Shown: in pieces, positions 8,825-17,882 of the stretch
Layout of the letters: each line of letters starts with the position of its first letter
Position numbering within the stretch: the first letter of the stretch is position 1
Source: an uncultured Bacilli bacterium
Lineage (GTDB): Bacteria; Bacillota_I; Bacilli_A; RF39; UBA660
Reading direction: 5' to 3'
Assembly (NCBI GenBank): GCA_934102255.1
Contig: CAKOSN010000003.1
Span: 1-64,000 of the forward strand
Length of the DNA stretch: 64,000 bases
Notes under the pieces: model-generated
The model's database searches: none
Told to the model about the DNA's origin: nothing
What the model saw: the letters and a program-made list of their open reading frames with translations, nothing else
Translations under genes and position numbers: made by a program

Positions 8825-9409
8825 TTAATTTTTAGAGTTAATTAATTTTAAAGCCTTATCATTTTTTGCTTTCTCTACTCCTAAATGCATATTAGGTTCG
8901 ATTAAAATTTTGCAAAATTTGTGGTCTAAAGTAAACAAATAAATAATACTATAATCGCCACAATCTAAATCTAGTCCCCAAAGGTCGGCATAGTAATCTC
9001 TTAAAACATTAATAACGGTTCTGTAATCAACACTAGTAAGCTTACGATTACTAATATTTCTTAGATAAAAAACAGTCTCATCGTCACTACTCGATAAAAC
9101 AAAGTCATCGGTTTTATAAACATCATTAAATAAACGAAATTTTGTTTTTAAATCAATAATCGAATTTTCAATAAAAGTTGGTCTTAATTCAATTATATCT
9201 ATATTATTTTTTAAGTAAGGAGCTACACTTTGAATGCTTTCCGGGACATTAAATAAATAATATTTTTTACACTTGCAATTACCTAATCCAAAATAATAGT
9301 AATTACCTTTAAAATCGCTAATATTAAATCGTAAATAACCTAATAATAATTCTTTTTTTAATGTAGCAACATCTCTTTTACTATTTTCTACTTCTAACAT
9401 ATATTGCAT
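8825..9409 (-). CDS. Hypothetical protein
   Basis: Unrecognised 194 aa protein, starting at an ATG with AGGTGAT upstream. It has no signal peptide or membrane segment. A short Cys motif occurs (NCKCKKYY, about 43-50). The rest is mixed alpha/beta with many aromatic and acidic residues, such as DYYADLWGLDLDCGDYS near residue 145. It looks soluble and cytoplasmic. It lies between a deacetylase gene and a membrane protein gene on the same strand, with nothing that fixes a role. Confidence 0.55.
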   Translation of the reverse strand: MQYMLEVENSKRDVATLKKELLLGYLRFNISDFKGNYYYFGLGNCKCKKYYLFNVPESIQSVAPYLKNNIDIIELRPTFIENSIIDLKTKFRLFNDVYKTDDFVLSSSDDETVFYLRNISNRKLTSVDYRTVINVLRDYYADLWGLDLDCGDYSIIYLFTLDHKFCKILIEPNMHLGVEKAKNDKALKLINSKN

Positions 9410-9452
9410 TAAATCACCTAATAATATATATGTTACTTTTCCAATTTAATAC

Positions 9453-10301
9453 TTAACTTAAAGATTCAAATTTTTTAATACTTTCGTAAATACTATTTAT
9501 AGCTTTATACTTATTAAAATCATTTAAATATTCTTTTAATATTTGTTTTCCTGTATTAGCACCCTTAACCTTTATATTTTCAAAACTTTTTTCTAAGGCA
9601 TTACTTACAAAGCGAATAGATTCTTCATCAGTTATAAAAGTCTTAGTTTCTACTTGCATAATACCTAGTTTACTAACCTTTTTTAAACGTCCAAACATAA
9701 AATTATCTAAATTTCTTTTTAATTTAGGTGTATTATAATCTTCATAAATTAAAATAGCTAGTACTAATTCTTTTATTTCTTTATCATAATTAGAAAGAAT
9801 ATCATTATACTTTAACTTATACTTAGCATAACTACTAATAATATAGTTCTTATCTTGCAAGGCATTATGAGTCTTATCTTTATCATTTACTTTAATAAGT
9901 TCACCTACTAAGTTATATAAATAAATTAAAATAATAAACCAAATAATCGTTTTAACCATTTCTATATTAGGTAAAATACTACTTACTTTACTAAATAAAT
10001 AATTTTCTAAAAGAACACTAAAAACTATTAAAACAATATATCTTTTTAAAAAGTAATTAATATTAAAACTGGCTTTATTATCTCTTAGAGTATAGTTATA
10101 AAATAATTCCATAAAGAATTCAAATACTATCACAATAAAGATATAATTATAAGTTAAATTATGTAATTCTAAATAAGAAGCACAAATAAATAGATAAAAA
10201 ATAGGAAATAATAAATTATCTTTCTTCTTAAATTTTAAAAAGTTAGTTAAGAAAAAAAGAATTAATGCCATTAAAAAATAATAAAATATAAGTATTAACA
10301 T
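9453..10301 (-). CDS. Hypothetical multi-pass membrane protein
   Basis: Unrecognised. The open frame extends to an ATG at 10406, but that ATG lies inside the terminator of the upstream gene. The ATG at 10299-10301 has AAGGTGAT 6 nt upstream and is the better start (about 282 aa). From there I see four to five hydrophobic segments in the first 130 residues or so, then a soluble Lys/Asp-rich C-terminal half of about 150 residues (for example LAILIYEDYNTPKLKRN). It may be a membrane sensor or scaffold; no family was recognised. Confidence 0.55.
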   Translation of the reverse strand: MLILIFYYFLMALILFFLTNFLKFKKKDNLLFPIFYLFICASYLELHNLTYNYIFIVIVFEFFMELFYNYTLRDNKASFNINYFLKRYIVLIVFSVLLENYLFSKVSSILPNIEMVKTIIWFIILIYLYNLVGELIKVNDKDKTHNALQDKNYIISSYAKYKLKYNDILSNYDKEIKELVLAILIYEDYNTPKLKRNLDNFMFGRLKKVSKLGIMQVETKTFITDEESIRFVSNALEKSFENIKVKGANTGKQILKEYLNDFNKYKAINSIYESIKKFESLS

Positions 10302-10394
10302 CCCAATCACCTTGCTAATTATTATAAAGATATTTTCATAAATTACAAGAAAATTCGTTCTTATTTGACTTTTATTTTTTAAAATTTTAAACAT

Positions 10395-10446
10395 TAAAAA
10401 AAGCATTAAGGCTTACCTTATAAAAGTTTTATCTACTTTAATGCTT
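10395..10446 (-). terminator. Terminator of the HD-domain gene
   Basis: On the minus strand AAGCATTAA (10438-10446) pairs with TTAATGCTT (10401-10409) and is followed by a run of seven or more T. The 28-nt loop holds a small ATAAAA/TTTTAT palindrome. It starts 2 nt after the stop codon of the HD-domain gene. Confidence 0.65.
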
Positions 10447-10447
10447 A

Positions 10448-11044
10448 TTATTTAACAATCTTATGGGTTCTAATGCCAACATAATTAGGTAATTCTTTAA
10501 TGTCTTTAAAGACACTAGCTGATACTTTCTTGTCCATTGATGTTACAATCCAGCCCTCAATATAATGTGGTGGAATAATGGTTAAAGGAAACATATGATA
10601 TTTAATACTATCTAAAATACGTTCATTAACTAATTCTGGAAAGAACTTCTTTGCATTAATAGCGGCCTCTTTACCATGAACGAAACCATGTAATTCTGTA
10701 ATTTTTTTATGTTTTTTAAAGTATCTAGTTAAATACGTTGGGTCAAGTTCATATAATTCTTTACTATATTGCCATGCTTGCGGATAAAAATCATGAAGTA
10801 ACCCGGCGATAGTCGCATCATACACATTTAAATTATAAAATTTAGCTACTAAAAATGATTTAAAAGACACCATTATTGAGTGTTCCCACACCGATGACTC
10901 ATGATGTAAAAACAACTTACGACGTTGAAACTCATCACTTAAAAGAATAGGCTCAACCATTTTATACCATTCATTAAAATACGTACATTTATTAATTATT
11001 TCTAAATCATCATAAACATTAAGATTATAATACTTTTCTTTCAT
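10448..11044 (-). CDS. HD-domain phosphohydrolase
   Basis: 198 aa HD-superfamily protein. The metal-binding pattern is visible: WEHSIMVS (His55), LLHDFYPQ (His84-Asp85), then HGFVHGKEAA and YHMFPL with further His residues, and SMDKKVSA with a late Asp. Such proteins usually hydrolyse nucleotides or other phosphate esters; the substrate here cannot be told. The start overlaps the stop of the YlbL-like gene by 4 nt, so the two are coupled. Confidence 0.75.
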   Translation of the reverse strand: MKEKYYNLNVYDDLEIINKCTYFNEWYKMVEPILLSDEFQRRKLFLHHESSVWEHSIMVSFKSFLVAKFYNLNVYDATIAGLLHDFYPQAWQYSKELYELDPTYLTRYFKKHKKITELHGFVHGKEAAINAKKFFPELVNERILDSIKYHMFPLTIIPPHYIEGWIVTSMDKKVSASVFKDIKELPNYVGIRTHKIVK

Positions 11045-12045
11045 AATTTTTCCAACTCCTCTATTGCTTCTTTTAAAGTAGAAACCGCTACTATCTTAAT
11101 ATTATAATTATTGTCATTGGCAACTTTTACAGCTTCTTCATAGTTTTCTTTAGGGCATAAAAAGATATCTGCTTTATTTTTAACGGCACCAATTAACTTA
11201 TATTTAACCCCACCGATTTTGCCAACATTACCATCAACATCAATCGTACCAGTACCAATTATTTTTTTACCCTTACTAATATCTTCGGAAACTAATGAAT
11301 TATAAATACTTAGGGACATCATAAGTCCACCCGAAGGTCCCGACTCATTAGACTTAATTTTTATTTCTACCTCTGGACTTGTTGTAACATCATAAACATC
11401 AGTTAAAGATATACCGAGAATCTTACGTCCTTCTACTTCATAAACACTAGAACTAACAGTAATAAGCTTTTCATTACGCATTACTTCGATATTCATTTTG
11501 GTTCCGATTTCTTTAGTAGCTACTACATTTCTTATATCTTCTAAGTTATTAACAGTTATTCCATCAACACTTTTAATTTCATCAAATAACTTAAGTTCCG
11601 TATCACTACTATCTAAATAAGTAATAATATGATGAACATCATCGATATTATAAGTACCACTAGCTTCTTTAAAAGCTGCTATCTTAGCATTACTAGCAGC
11701 CTCTTCCATACTTATTTTATCTCTTTTTTCAGCATCTTTCAAAGTTTCATCATCATATTTAACTTTATCCTTACTTATTAAGTCCCAATTCTTATTTAAA
11801 TAACTTATACCAATAAATATCGGACTTGCTTTAACAACACTAACATAAGCCATACCAAAAGTACCACTAGTTTTATTATCAGTATCTGCATCTAATCGTG
11901 TTCCTAAATCTATATAACTACCTGGTGTATAAATTAAATATGGTGTATCAACAAAAAACAGTAAAAGAACTACAATCCAAGTAATAAAGAATCCTATATT
12001 TTCACGTATGATTTTTTTTATATTTGCATAATATTTATTAATCAA
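11041..12045 (-). CDS. ylbL: Membrane-anchored PDZ/Lon-like serine protease (YlbL)
   Basis: Secreted-side protease with a Lon-type Ser-Lys dyad. One N-terminal membrane segment (about 18-38) is followed by a region that includes a degenerate PDZ domain (about 155-205, LFDEIKSVDGITVNNLEDIR) and the S16 domain with GPSGGLMMSLSIYN (catalytic Ser) and GGVKYKLIGAVKN (catalytic Lys). The frame opens at GTG 12054, but a TTG at 12043-12045 is better placed after AAGGTG and is taken as start. In B. subtilis ylbL lies close to ylbJ, and here the YlbJ-like gene starts just across a short divergent gap. Confidence 0.87.
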   Translation of the reverse strand: MINKYYANIKKIIRENIGFFITWIVVLLLFFVDTPYLIYTPGSYIDLGTRLDADTDNKTSGTFGMAYVSVVKASPIFIGISYLNKNWDLISKDKVKYDDETLKDAEKRDKISMEEAASNAKIAAFKEASGTYNIDDVHHIITYLDSSDTELKLFDEIKSVDGITVNNLEDIRNVVATKEIGTKMNIEVMRNEKLITVSSSVYEVEGRKILGISLTDVYDVTTSPEVEIKIKSNESGPSGGLMMSLSIYNSLVSEDISKGKKIIGTGTIDVDGNVGKIGGVKYKLIGAVKNKADIFLCPKENYEEAVKVANDNNYNIKIVAVSTLKEAIEELEKL

Positions 12046-12086
12046 ATAAATCACCTTATTTAATTATATCAAAAAAGGATATGGAT

Positions 12087-12938
12087 ATGAAAAAAAATAT
12101 AACAATAATTAGTCTATCTTTACTATTAGTTTACTTATTATTTACAAATAATACTATCGTTAGTACTTCTATTCTTAATTCTTGTCATCTTTTCTTAACA
12201 AAAGTCTTCATATCTCTTTTTCCTATGTATATTATAAGCAAAATTTTAATAAATTACAATTTTCCTTATTATCTTTTTAAATTAACTAAGTCTCATTACT
12301 TATATTTATTTATCATGAGTATTTTAAGTGGTACTCCTAATAATGCTGTAATTATTAAAGATTTACTAGATAAAAAAGTTATTGATAGTACTACTGCTAA
12401 TAAATATATTATGTGTAATTTCTTTATTAATCCCTTATTTTTATATACTATGTTAAGAAATTTCTTAGATTTAAAAACCACTATCTTAATTATTAGTATT
12501 AGTTACTCTAGTAATATTATTATTTATCATTTTTTTAAAAATAAACAAAAAAGTCCTTTATTTAAAACTAAAGAACTTAGTATGTCTGAACTTCTGGTTA
12601 AAGAAGTAAGTAATGCTACCCATATTTTTTTAAATGTTTTAGGTATGATTATTATTTTCAATTTAATATCTTTACTTATTATTCCTGAGTTTAAGGCTTT
12701 TACTGGCCTTATTGAAGTAACTAATGGTCTTTCTTTTTTAAATTTATCTCCTTTATCCACTTATCTTAAAGCTTTTTTAAGTATCATATTTATTAATTTT
12801 GGTGGTTTATGTATCTTAATGCAAGTTAAAACTATTATAAATAATAGTGATATTAAGCTTACAAACTATCTTTATGGTCGATTTTATGCTACTTTTATAA
12901 GTACTTTTCTCTTTTTAATTATAAGTCTAATTATTTAG
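12087..12938 (+). CDS. YlbJ-like membrane protein (nucleoside-recognition/Gate domain)
   Basis: Integral membrane protein resembling YlbJ, a sporulation membrane protein with Gate (nucleoside recognition) domains. About seven hydrophobic segments are visible. SGTPNNAVIIKDLLDKKVID followed by CNFFINPLF (about residues 75-115) matches the SGxPxxAK...NP pattern of that family. Of the two ATGs at the 5' end, the one at 12087 has AAAGGAT at normal spacing. It is divergent from ylbL, its neighbour in B. subtilis too. Its presence hints at sporulation. Confidence 0.72.
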   Translation: MKKNITIISLSLLLVYLLFTNNTIVSTSILNSCHLFLTKVFISLFPMYIISKILINYNFPYYLFKLTKSHYLYLFIMSILSGTPNNAVIIKDLLDKKVIDSTTANKYIMCNFFINPLFLYTMLRNFLDLKTTILIISISYSSNIIIYHFFKNKQKSPLFKTKELSMSELLVKEVSNATHIFLNVLGMIIIFNLISLLIIPEFKAFTGLIEVTNGLSFLNLSPLSTYLKAFLSIIFINFGGLCILMQVKTIINNSDIKLTNYLYGRFYATFISTFLFLIISLII

Positions 12939-13439
12939 AAAGTAACCTTCTACTTTAATTTTATAATTAGCATAGTAATCCGTCATACTAGCCGATTTAG
13001 GAATAAATAATTTTAGTTCATAAGTATCTGTTGATTCTTTAATAATCTCTTTATCAATTATCGTATAGCAACCACTTTCATAAGAAAAGCTGCTTAAATT
13101 CTTAATACTAGTATTATTTATATTAAGACGTATTTTAGGACTTTCTTTGCCACATAAAAGTAGGCGATAATTACTGGTATAATTATTATTAGTTACTCCT
13201 ACGATATTTCCTTGTTCTTTTAACGATTCAACATCAGTAATCTTATCTAAATCTTTCTTAATCGTATCTTGTAAATCTACTATTAAACCATTAGTCGTAT
13301 AAAAAGTATGTACACTACTTTTATAAATATAAGTTCCAATATTAATAGCTAAAATAATAATTATTAAAACTACTACTAAAGCCTTCATAAGTTCCATTAA
13401 GATATAATTATTTAATATTTTTTCATAAATAAATTGCAT
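12927..13439 (-). CDS. Hypothetical single-pass membrane protein
   Basis: Unrecognised 170 aa protein with one N-terminal membrane segment (about 18-38: ALVVVLIIIILAINIG) and an outside domain of about 125 residues containing two Cys (LLCGKES and ESGCYTI) that could form a disulfide. It overlaps the end of the convergent YlbJ-like gene by 12 nt. An alternative internal start (MELMKAL) would shorten it by 14 residues. No function can be assigned. Confidence 0.55.
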   Translation of the reverse strand: MQFIYEKILNNYILMELMKALVVVLIIIILAINIGTYIYKSSVHTFYTTNGLIVDLQDTIKKDLDKITDVESLKEQGNIVGVTNNNYTSNYRLLLCGKESPKIRLNINNTSIKNLSSFSYESGCYTIIDKEIIKESTDTYELKLFIPKSASMTDYYANYKIKVEGYFLNN

Positions 13440-13448
13440 ATATAAAGC

Positions 13449-13464
13449 CTAGAATCTATTCTAG
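13449..13464. repeat. Short perfect inverted repeat
   Basis: CTAGAAT, two bases, ATTCTAG lies in the 59-nt gap between the mtaB stop and the next minus-strand gene. It lacks a clear T run on either strand, so it could be a weak terminator or a protein-binding site. Confidence 0.35.
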
Positions 13465-13498
13465 AAACCCTTTCTTTTTATTCTTTTTTAGTTTTTAA

Positions 13499-14782
13499 TT
13501 AGTTTGCCACTACACCCACAACGTAGTCTTTATAACTTTCGGTAATTAAAATATTATAAAACTTATTATGTTCTAATCTTTCTTTAACATTTACTTTAAG
13601 ATAAGTAGAAGTATGACCAACTGAGCCATAATCATTTATTTCTTCGATTAAGACTGGAAAAACTTTACCTATTTGTTCTTTATTGTAGTTTTCCTCTAAA
13701 GTATCAGAAAGTAGAATTAAACGTTTTGCTCTTTCTTTTCTAATATTTACTGGTACTTGATTTTCCATTTTACTAGCAGCAGTGCCTGTACGTTCTGAAT
13801 AAGGAAAAGTATGGACTTTAGTAAAGCCAATTTGTTTTACAAAGTCTAAACATTCTTGGAAGTCTTCTTCGGTTTCTCCTGGGAATCCCGTTATAACATC
13901 TGTAGTAATATTTATATCCGGAATACAGCTTCTTATTTCTTCAATTTTAGCTAGAAATTCTTGCTTGTTATATTTTCTATTCATTAGTTTTAAAATCTTA
14001 TCACTACCTGATTGTAAAGGAATATGCATGTGATGACAAACTTTTTTATTAGTTTTTAACATATTCATAAATTTTTCATCAAGTTCAGTTACTTCGATAC
14101 TAGAAATACGAATGTTTTCTAAGCCTTCTATTTTCGACATAGCATCAATTAAATCGGTTAAATCATGATTTGTTCCCCTACCATATGAACCCGTATGAAT
14201 ACCTGTCAAAACGATTTCTTTATGACCATTATTAACTAAAGTTTCAGCTTCTTTTAAGGCTGTATCAAAATTTTTACTACGAATATTACCACGCATATAA
14301 GGAATTATACAGTATGTACAAAAGTTATTGCACCCGTCTTGTACTTTAATAAATCCTCTTGTATGACTCGTGAATTCATCTACTTGCATATCTTCAAACT
14401 CTAAATCTCTAGTACCTGCAAAATAAGTATAAGGTGTCTTATTAATTAAGTAATCATTAATTAACTCTACAATTTTAGATTTTCCTGTATTACCAATTAA
14501 AATATCGATATCTAAGTCTTTTAAATCAGCTTGATGATTTTCAGCCGAACAACCACAAACTACTAAAATACATTCTGGATTTTCTCTTTTAGCATGACGA
14601 ATAAGCTTTCTAGACTTACTATCAGCCATATTAGTAACTGAGCAAGTATTAATGATAACAATATCACTGGCCTTATCTTCTTCGCTTAAATTTTGATATC
14701 CTGCCTTAATTAATTTTTCTTGCATTACTTCTGATTCATAAGTATTAACCTTACATCCTAAAGTTATTATTTTAAAAGTCAT
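13499..14782 (-). CDS. mtaB: tRNA t6A methylthiotransferase MtaB
   Basis: Radical SAM methylthiotransferase that turns t6A37 into ms2t6A37 in tRNAs reading ANN codons. The N-terminal domain holds three cluster Cys (LGCKVNTYESE, NTCSVTN and CGCSAEN). The radical SAM motif is CNNFCTYCIIP (about 141-151), and there is a C-terminal TRAM-like domain. The frame stays open upstream to 14839, but those residues are hydrophobic and unrelated; the ATG at 14780-14782 gives the standard N-terminus MTFKIITLGCKVNTYESE with GGAG upstream. The length is then 427 aa, normal for the family. Confidence 0.93.
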   Translation of the reverse strand: MTFKIITLGCKVNTYESEVMQEKLIKAGYQNLSEEDKASDIVIINTCSVTNMADSKSRKLIRHAKRENPECILVVCGCSAENHQADLKDLDIDILIGNTGKSKIVELINDYLINKTPYTYFAGTRDLEFEDMQVDEFTSHTRGFIKVQDGCNNFCTYCIIPYMRGNIRSKNFDTALKEAETLVNNGHKEIVLTGIHTGSYGRGTNHDLTDLIDAMSKIEGLENIRISSIEVTELDEKFMNMLKTNKKVCHHMHIPLQSGSDKILKLMNRKYNKQEFLAKIEEIRSCIPDINITTDVITGFPGETEEDFQECLDFVKQIGFTKVHTFPYSERTGTAASKMENQVPVNIRKERAKRLILLSDTLEENYNKEQIGKVFPVLIEEINDYGSVGHTSTYLKVNVKERLEHNKFYNILITESYKDYVVGVVAN

Positions 14783-14837
14783 ATTATAAACACTCCAAAC
14801 TACCGGTATTATAGCAAACATTAAACATAGAGTAAAC

Positions 14838-14866
14838 AAAAAGATGCTACATTTTTATGCAACATC
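14838..14866 (-). terminator. Terminator upstream of mtaB
   Basis: On the minus strand a 10-bp stem (GATGTTGCAT with ATGTAGCATC, two G-U pairs), a 4-nt loop and five T. It ends the transcript of the membrane protein gene at 14.9-15.6 kb. Confidence 0.8.
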
Positions 14867-14913
14867 CATTTATTTAATATACTTATTTTTAGCTAATATT
14901 GTGGATAATTAAA

Positions 14914-15594
14914 TTATCTATTTTCTTTAGTATACTTAGGAACAAGTCTTAAAGTCTTGCCTTTTTTCTTATCATATTCTAAAGTTGGCAATGTCTCATT
15001 ATTTTCTTGAGCATTCTTATACGCCATTATAAAATTTCTATATCTTTTTAATTCTGATAACTCAGCATTTTTAGTTATTTTACTAAAGCTACTTGGACTA
15101 ACCTTATTGTTTTTAGTAGCAATTTCAACTTGCGGATGACCCATTTCTCTACTAACGGTCATTATATCATTAAGAGTATCTTCTTTCTGATTTTCGTACT
15201 TAGTTTGCCACTTTTCCGTCATTTTTTTGACTCTTAAAAAAGAATAGCGTTCAGATAAAATTACACTAACAATTATACCACTTTCAACAAAAAATATTGG
15301 TCCTAAAACAGAAGTACTTGTTATTCCGGAAAATAAAGCAAGAACATTTAATAAAGAAAGCGATAGTATTGCACTAGGAATATTTTCTTTAATTTTTATT
15401 ACATCTTCCATTTTTTTAGAACTATCAAACTCCTCTTCACGTCTTTTTATAATTCTAGCCTTTCTTTTTTTCTCGGGTACAAAAGAATCAATCAAACTTT
15501 CAAATTTCTTGTCAATCTTTCTAGCAAAATTTGACAATTTTTTAATGCCGATAGCTTCATAAAACTTTATTTCTCTTTCTTCTCTTTTTTTCAT
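14914..15594 (-). CDS. Hypothetical protein with two membrane segments
   Basis: Unrecognised 226 aa protein. A highly charged N-terminal region (about 1-70, many Lys/Arg/Glu, probably helical) is followed by two hydrophobic segments (about 75-93 and 95-113) and a charged C-terminal half that may form a coiled coil (RVKKMTEKWQTKYENQKEDT). ATG at 15592-15594 is chosen because AGAGGTG lies just upstream; a GTG 9 nt earlier forms part of that site. It has its own terminator. Confidence 0.55.
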   Translation of the reverse strand: MKKREEREIKFYEAIGIKKLSNFARKIDKKFESLIDSFVPEKKRKARIIKRREEEFDSSKKMEDVIKIKENIPSAILSLSLLNVLALFSGITSTSVLGPIFFVESGIIVSVILSERYSFLRVKKMTEKWQTKYENQKEDTLNDIMTVSREMGHPQVEIATKNNKVSPSSFSKITKNAELSELKRYRNFIMAYKNAQENNETLPTLEYDKKKGKTLRLVPKYTKENR

Positions 15595-15639
15595 ATCAAT
15601 CACCTCTCTAGTTGCACTATTTTACAAGAAATGAACTTG

Positions 15640-16272
15640 CTAGTCAATATCCTTTTGCCTATCTTCCATAGCTTTTTTAGAATACTTGCACCCACAGAAA
15701 TTTTGACGATATAAATTGTACTCTTTAGAAAGTTCAATACTTTTCTTATAACCATTTTGTTTCTTAAAATCACTAGGTAAATAAGAAATACCAACTTTTT
15801 TACTAATAGCATAACCAATTCTATTTAGAACTTGACTATCCTTTAGAGGGCTTAAAGTAAGAGTTGTAGCAAAATAATCATAGCCTAATTTCCTAGCTTT
15901 CCTAGCTGTATATTCCATTCTTAAATCATAACATTTTAAACATCTTTTACCACGTTCTGGTTCATCTTCTAACCCCTTAGCAATAGCTAAAAACTTATCA
16001 TTATCATAATCACAATTAATAATATCTAACTTATTAGTACTAGGATATTCTTTAATAAATCTTATCTCTTCATTTTTTCTTTTAATGTACTCTTCTACCG
16101 GTTCAATATTAGGATTGTAATAAAGAATGGTTATATCAAAATAAGGTGTTAATTTTTCAATACAAGCACTACTACAAGGAGCACAACAAGAATGTAATAG
16201 TAACTTTTTAGGACCCTTAAACTCACTTATTATTTTAAACATTTCTTTATCATAATTAATTTTCTCGTTCAT
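15640..16272 (-). CDS. queH: Epoxyqueuosine reductase QueH
   Basis: QueH (former DUF208) performs the last step of queuosine synthesis in tRNA, reducing epoxyqueuosine without cobalamin. At 210 aa it is typical. The diagnostic N-terminal LLHSCCAPCSSACIEKL (Cys29, Cys30, Cys33, Cys37) and the later Cys pairs KRCLKCYDLR and NFCGCKYSKKA are all visible and should bind the iron-sulfur cluster and metal. It overlaps the divIB gene by 17 nt at the end of the mur-div cluster. Confidence 0.92.
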   Translation of the reverse strand: MNEKINYDKEMFKIISEFKGPKKLLLHSCCAPCSSACIEKLTPYFDITILYYNPNIEPVEEYIKRKNEEIRFIKEYPSTNKLDIINCDYDNDKFLAIAKGLEDEPERGKRCLKCYDLRMEYTARKARKLGYDYFATTLTLSPLKDSQVLNRIGYAISKKVGISYLPSDFKKQNGYKKSIELSKEYNLYRQNFCGCKYSKKAMEDRQKDID

Positions 16273-17002
16273 CTGTTATACTATCTTTCTTTTGAAATAC
16301 GACGTTACTAGTACCTGAATCAAAATTATAAGTACCAACTACATCTTTACCATAAGTATCAATAGTTTTACTAACTACTTGTAAATAATTATTAAATTTA
16401 TCAATATTAATGGTATTAACGATAGCTATATTATCATCATTCATATAAAAAGTAAATCTTTTATCATCTATTGTTTTACCTTCACCACTTACAGTTTTTG
16501 AATACTCTATTTCACTTATCATATTTAATATATTAGTATCAATCTTATTTAAAGCTTTAACTAGTAATTCTCTTATATTATCATCAATGTCACTTTTTAA
16601 AGTAGGCATTGTTATTTTCTTAATTTCTACATTTTCATAAACATTATTCATATTAGTTACTATTTTATTTGTATTTTCTAAATACATAAGTGGTATTTCC
16701 TCAGTTACTACTATTTTAATAGTACCTGTTAAATACTTAGTAACTTTAACATCACTTATTAACGGAATTTCTTTAATATCTTTTTCAATATTTCTTTTTT
16801 TAATGTCTTTATAATATTGATACTCTCTTAAATTAGTCTTTTTAATAATCGTACTATCAGTAATTAAACTATTACCCGTAATTAAGACATTACTTACTTT
16901 TAAATTTAATAAATAAGTTATAAAGATGCCAATAATTGTTAAGAAAATAAGAAGTCCTAGAAATCTTTTTTTATTTAATTTTCTCTTAGTTTTCTTTTGC
17001 AT
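16256..17002 (-). CDS. divIB: Cell division protein DivIB/FtsQ
   Basis: Bitopic divisome protein. A basic cytoplasmic start (MQKKTKRKLNKKRFLG), one membrane helix (about 13-32) and a POTRA domain starting at VSNVLITGNSLITDSTII (about 35-52) are visible, followed by the FtsQ-type beta domain. The 248 aa length is normal. The order murG-murB-divIB is the B. subtilis order, with each gene overlapping the next. It links wall precursor synthesis to division. Confidence 0.9.
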   Translation of the reverse strand: MQKKTKRKLNKKRFLGLLIFLTIIGIFITYLLNLKVSNVLITGNSLITDSTIIKKTNLREYQYYKDIKKRNIEKDIKEIPLISDVKVTKYLTGTIKIVVTEEIPLMYLENTNKIVTNMNNVYENVEIKKITMPTLKSDIDDNIRELLVKALNKIDTNILNMISEIEYSKTVSGEGKTIDDKRFTFYMNDDNIAIVNTINIDKFNNYLQVVSKTIDTYGKDVVGTYNFDSGTSNVVFQKKDSITDEREN

Positions 17003-17882
17003 TACTATCCCACTTTACTATTTCTTGTTCAGTAACTAAATCTATTTCATAATTTTTCTTAATTGTTTCTTTTACTAAGTTTATTAAATCGATAATATTT
17101 TTAGCCGTTGCACCACCGTTATTGACAATAAAATTAGCATGTTTACTTGATATTAAAGCCCCACCAATAAGCGTATTTTTAAGACCACTTTCTTCGATTA
17201 ATTTTCCGGCTGGCATTTCTTTAGAAGGGTTACGGAAAACACTTCCGGCTGAAGGATAACTTAAAGGTTGGCTTGCCAAACGACGTTTTAGGCGGTCATT
17301 AATTAGTTCTTGGGATTTACTACTATCGCCTTTATTTAATTTAAGATGAGCCGCAATAATAATATATTGACGTTTACCTTGAAAAAAAGTCCTACGATAA
17401 TCATTAAATACTTTATCAGCTTTTATATGTTCTATTTTACCATTATGTAAAACAATTATTTCTTGCAAATAATGGTAAATATCATCATTATAAGCTCCAC
17501 AATTACCGTATATTCCACCTCCTAAAGTACCAGGAATACCACTTGCCCACTCAAGACCTGCTAAATTATTTTTAACAGCAAACTTAACTAATTTAGGCAT
17601 CATTATACCACTGTAAGCAATAATATCAGTATCTCCTACTAATTCAATGCTATTTAAATTTTTCATATTAATAACAATACCTGAAAAATAACCGTCTAAG
17701 ATAACATTAGAACCATTGCCTAAAACAAAATACTTAACATCATTATGCAAGCAATAGCTAATAATTTCTTGGATTTCTTTAACACTTTTAGGTAAAGCCA
17801 TATACTTACAAGTAGCCTCAATCCGATAAGTATTATATTCCTTTAAGTTAACATTTTCTAAAATCTCACATTTCAAATTCAT
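16986..17882 (-). CDS. murB: UDP-N-acetylenolpyruvoylglucosamine reductase MurB
   Basis: FAD-dependent reductase that makes UDP-N-acetylmuramic acid. FAD-binding residues lie in VLGNGSNVILDGYFSGIVI (about 54-72) and the glycine-rich SGIPGTLGGGIYGNCGAY block (about 114-131). YPSAGSVFRNP (about 212-222) carries the catalytic Ser, and the late Glu is in TEQEIVKW. It is 298 aa, normal length. Its start overlaps the murG stop by 4 nt and its end overlaps divIB by 17 nt. Confidence 0.96.
   Translation of the reverse strand: MNLKCEILENVNLKEYNTYRIEATCKYMALPKSVKEIQEIISYCLHNDVKYFVLGNGSNVILDGYFSGIVINMKNLNSIELVGDTDIIAYSGIMMPKLVKFAVKNNLAGLEWASGIPGTLGGGIYGNCGAYNDDIYHYLQEIIVLHNGKIEHIKADKVFNDYRRTFFQGKRQYIIIAAHLKLNKGDSSKSQELINDRLKRRLASQPLSYPSAGSVFRNPSKEMPAGKLIEESGLKNTLIGGALISSKHANFIVNNGGATAKNIIDLINLVKETIKKNYEIDLVTEQEIVKWDSNAKEN

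Noticed and set aside
15600..15818. 72-codon minus-strand frame
   Set aside because: Out-of-frame shadow of queH.
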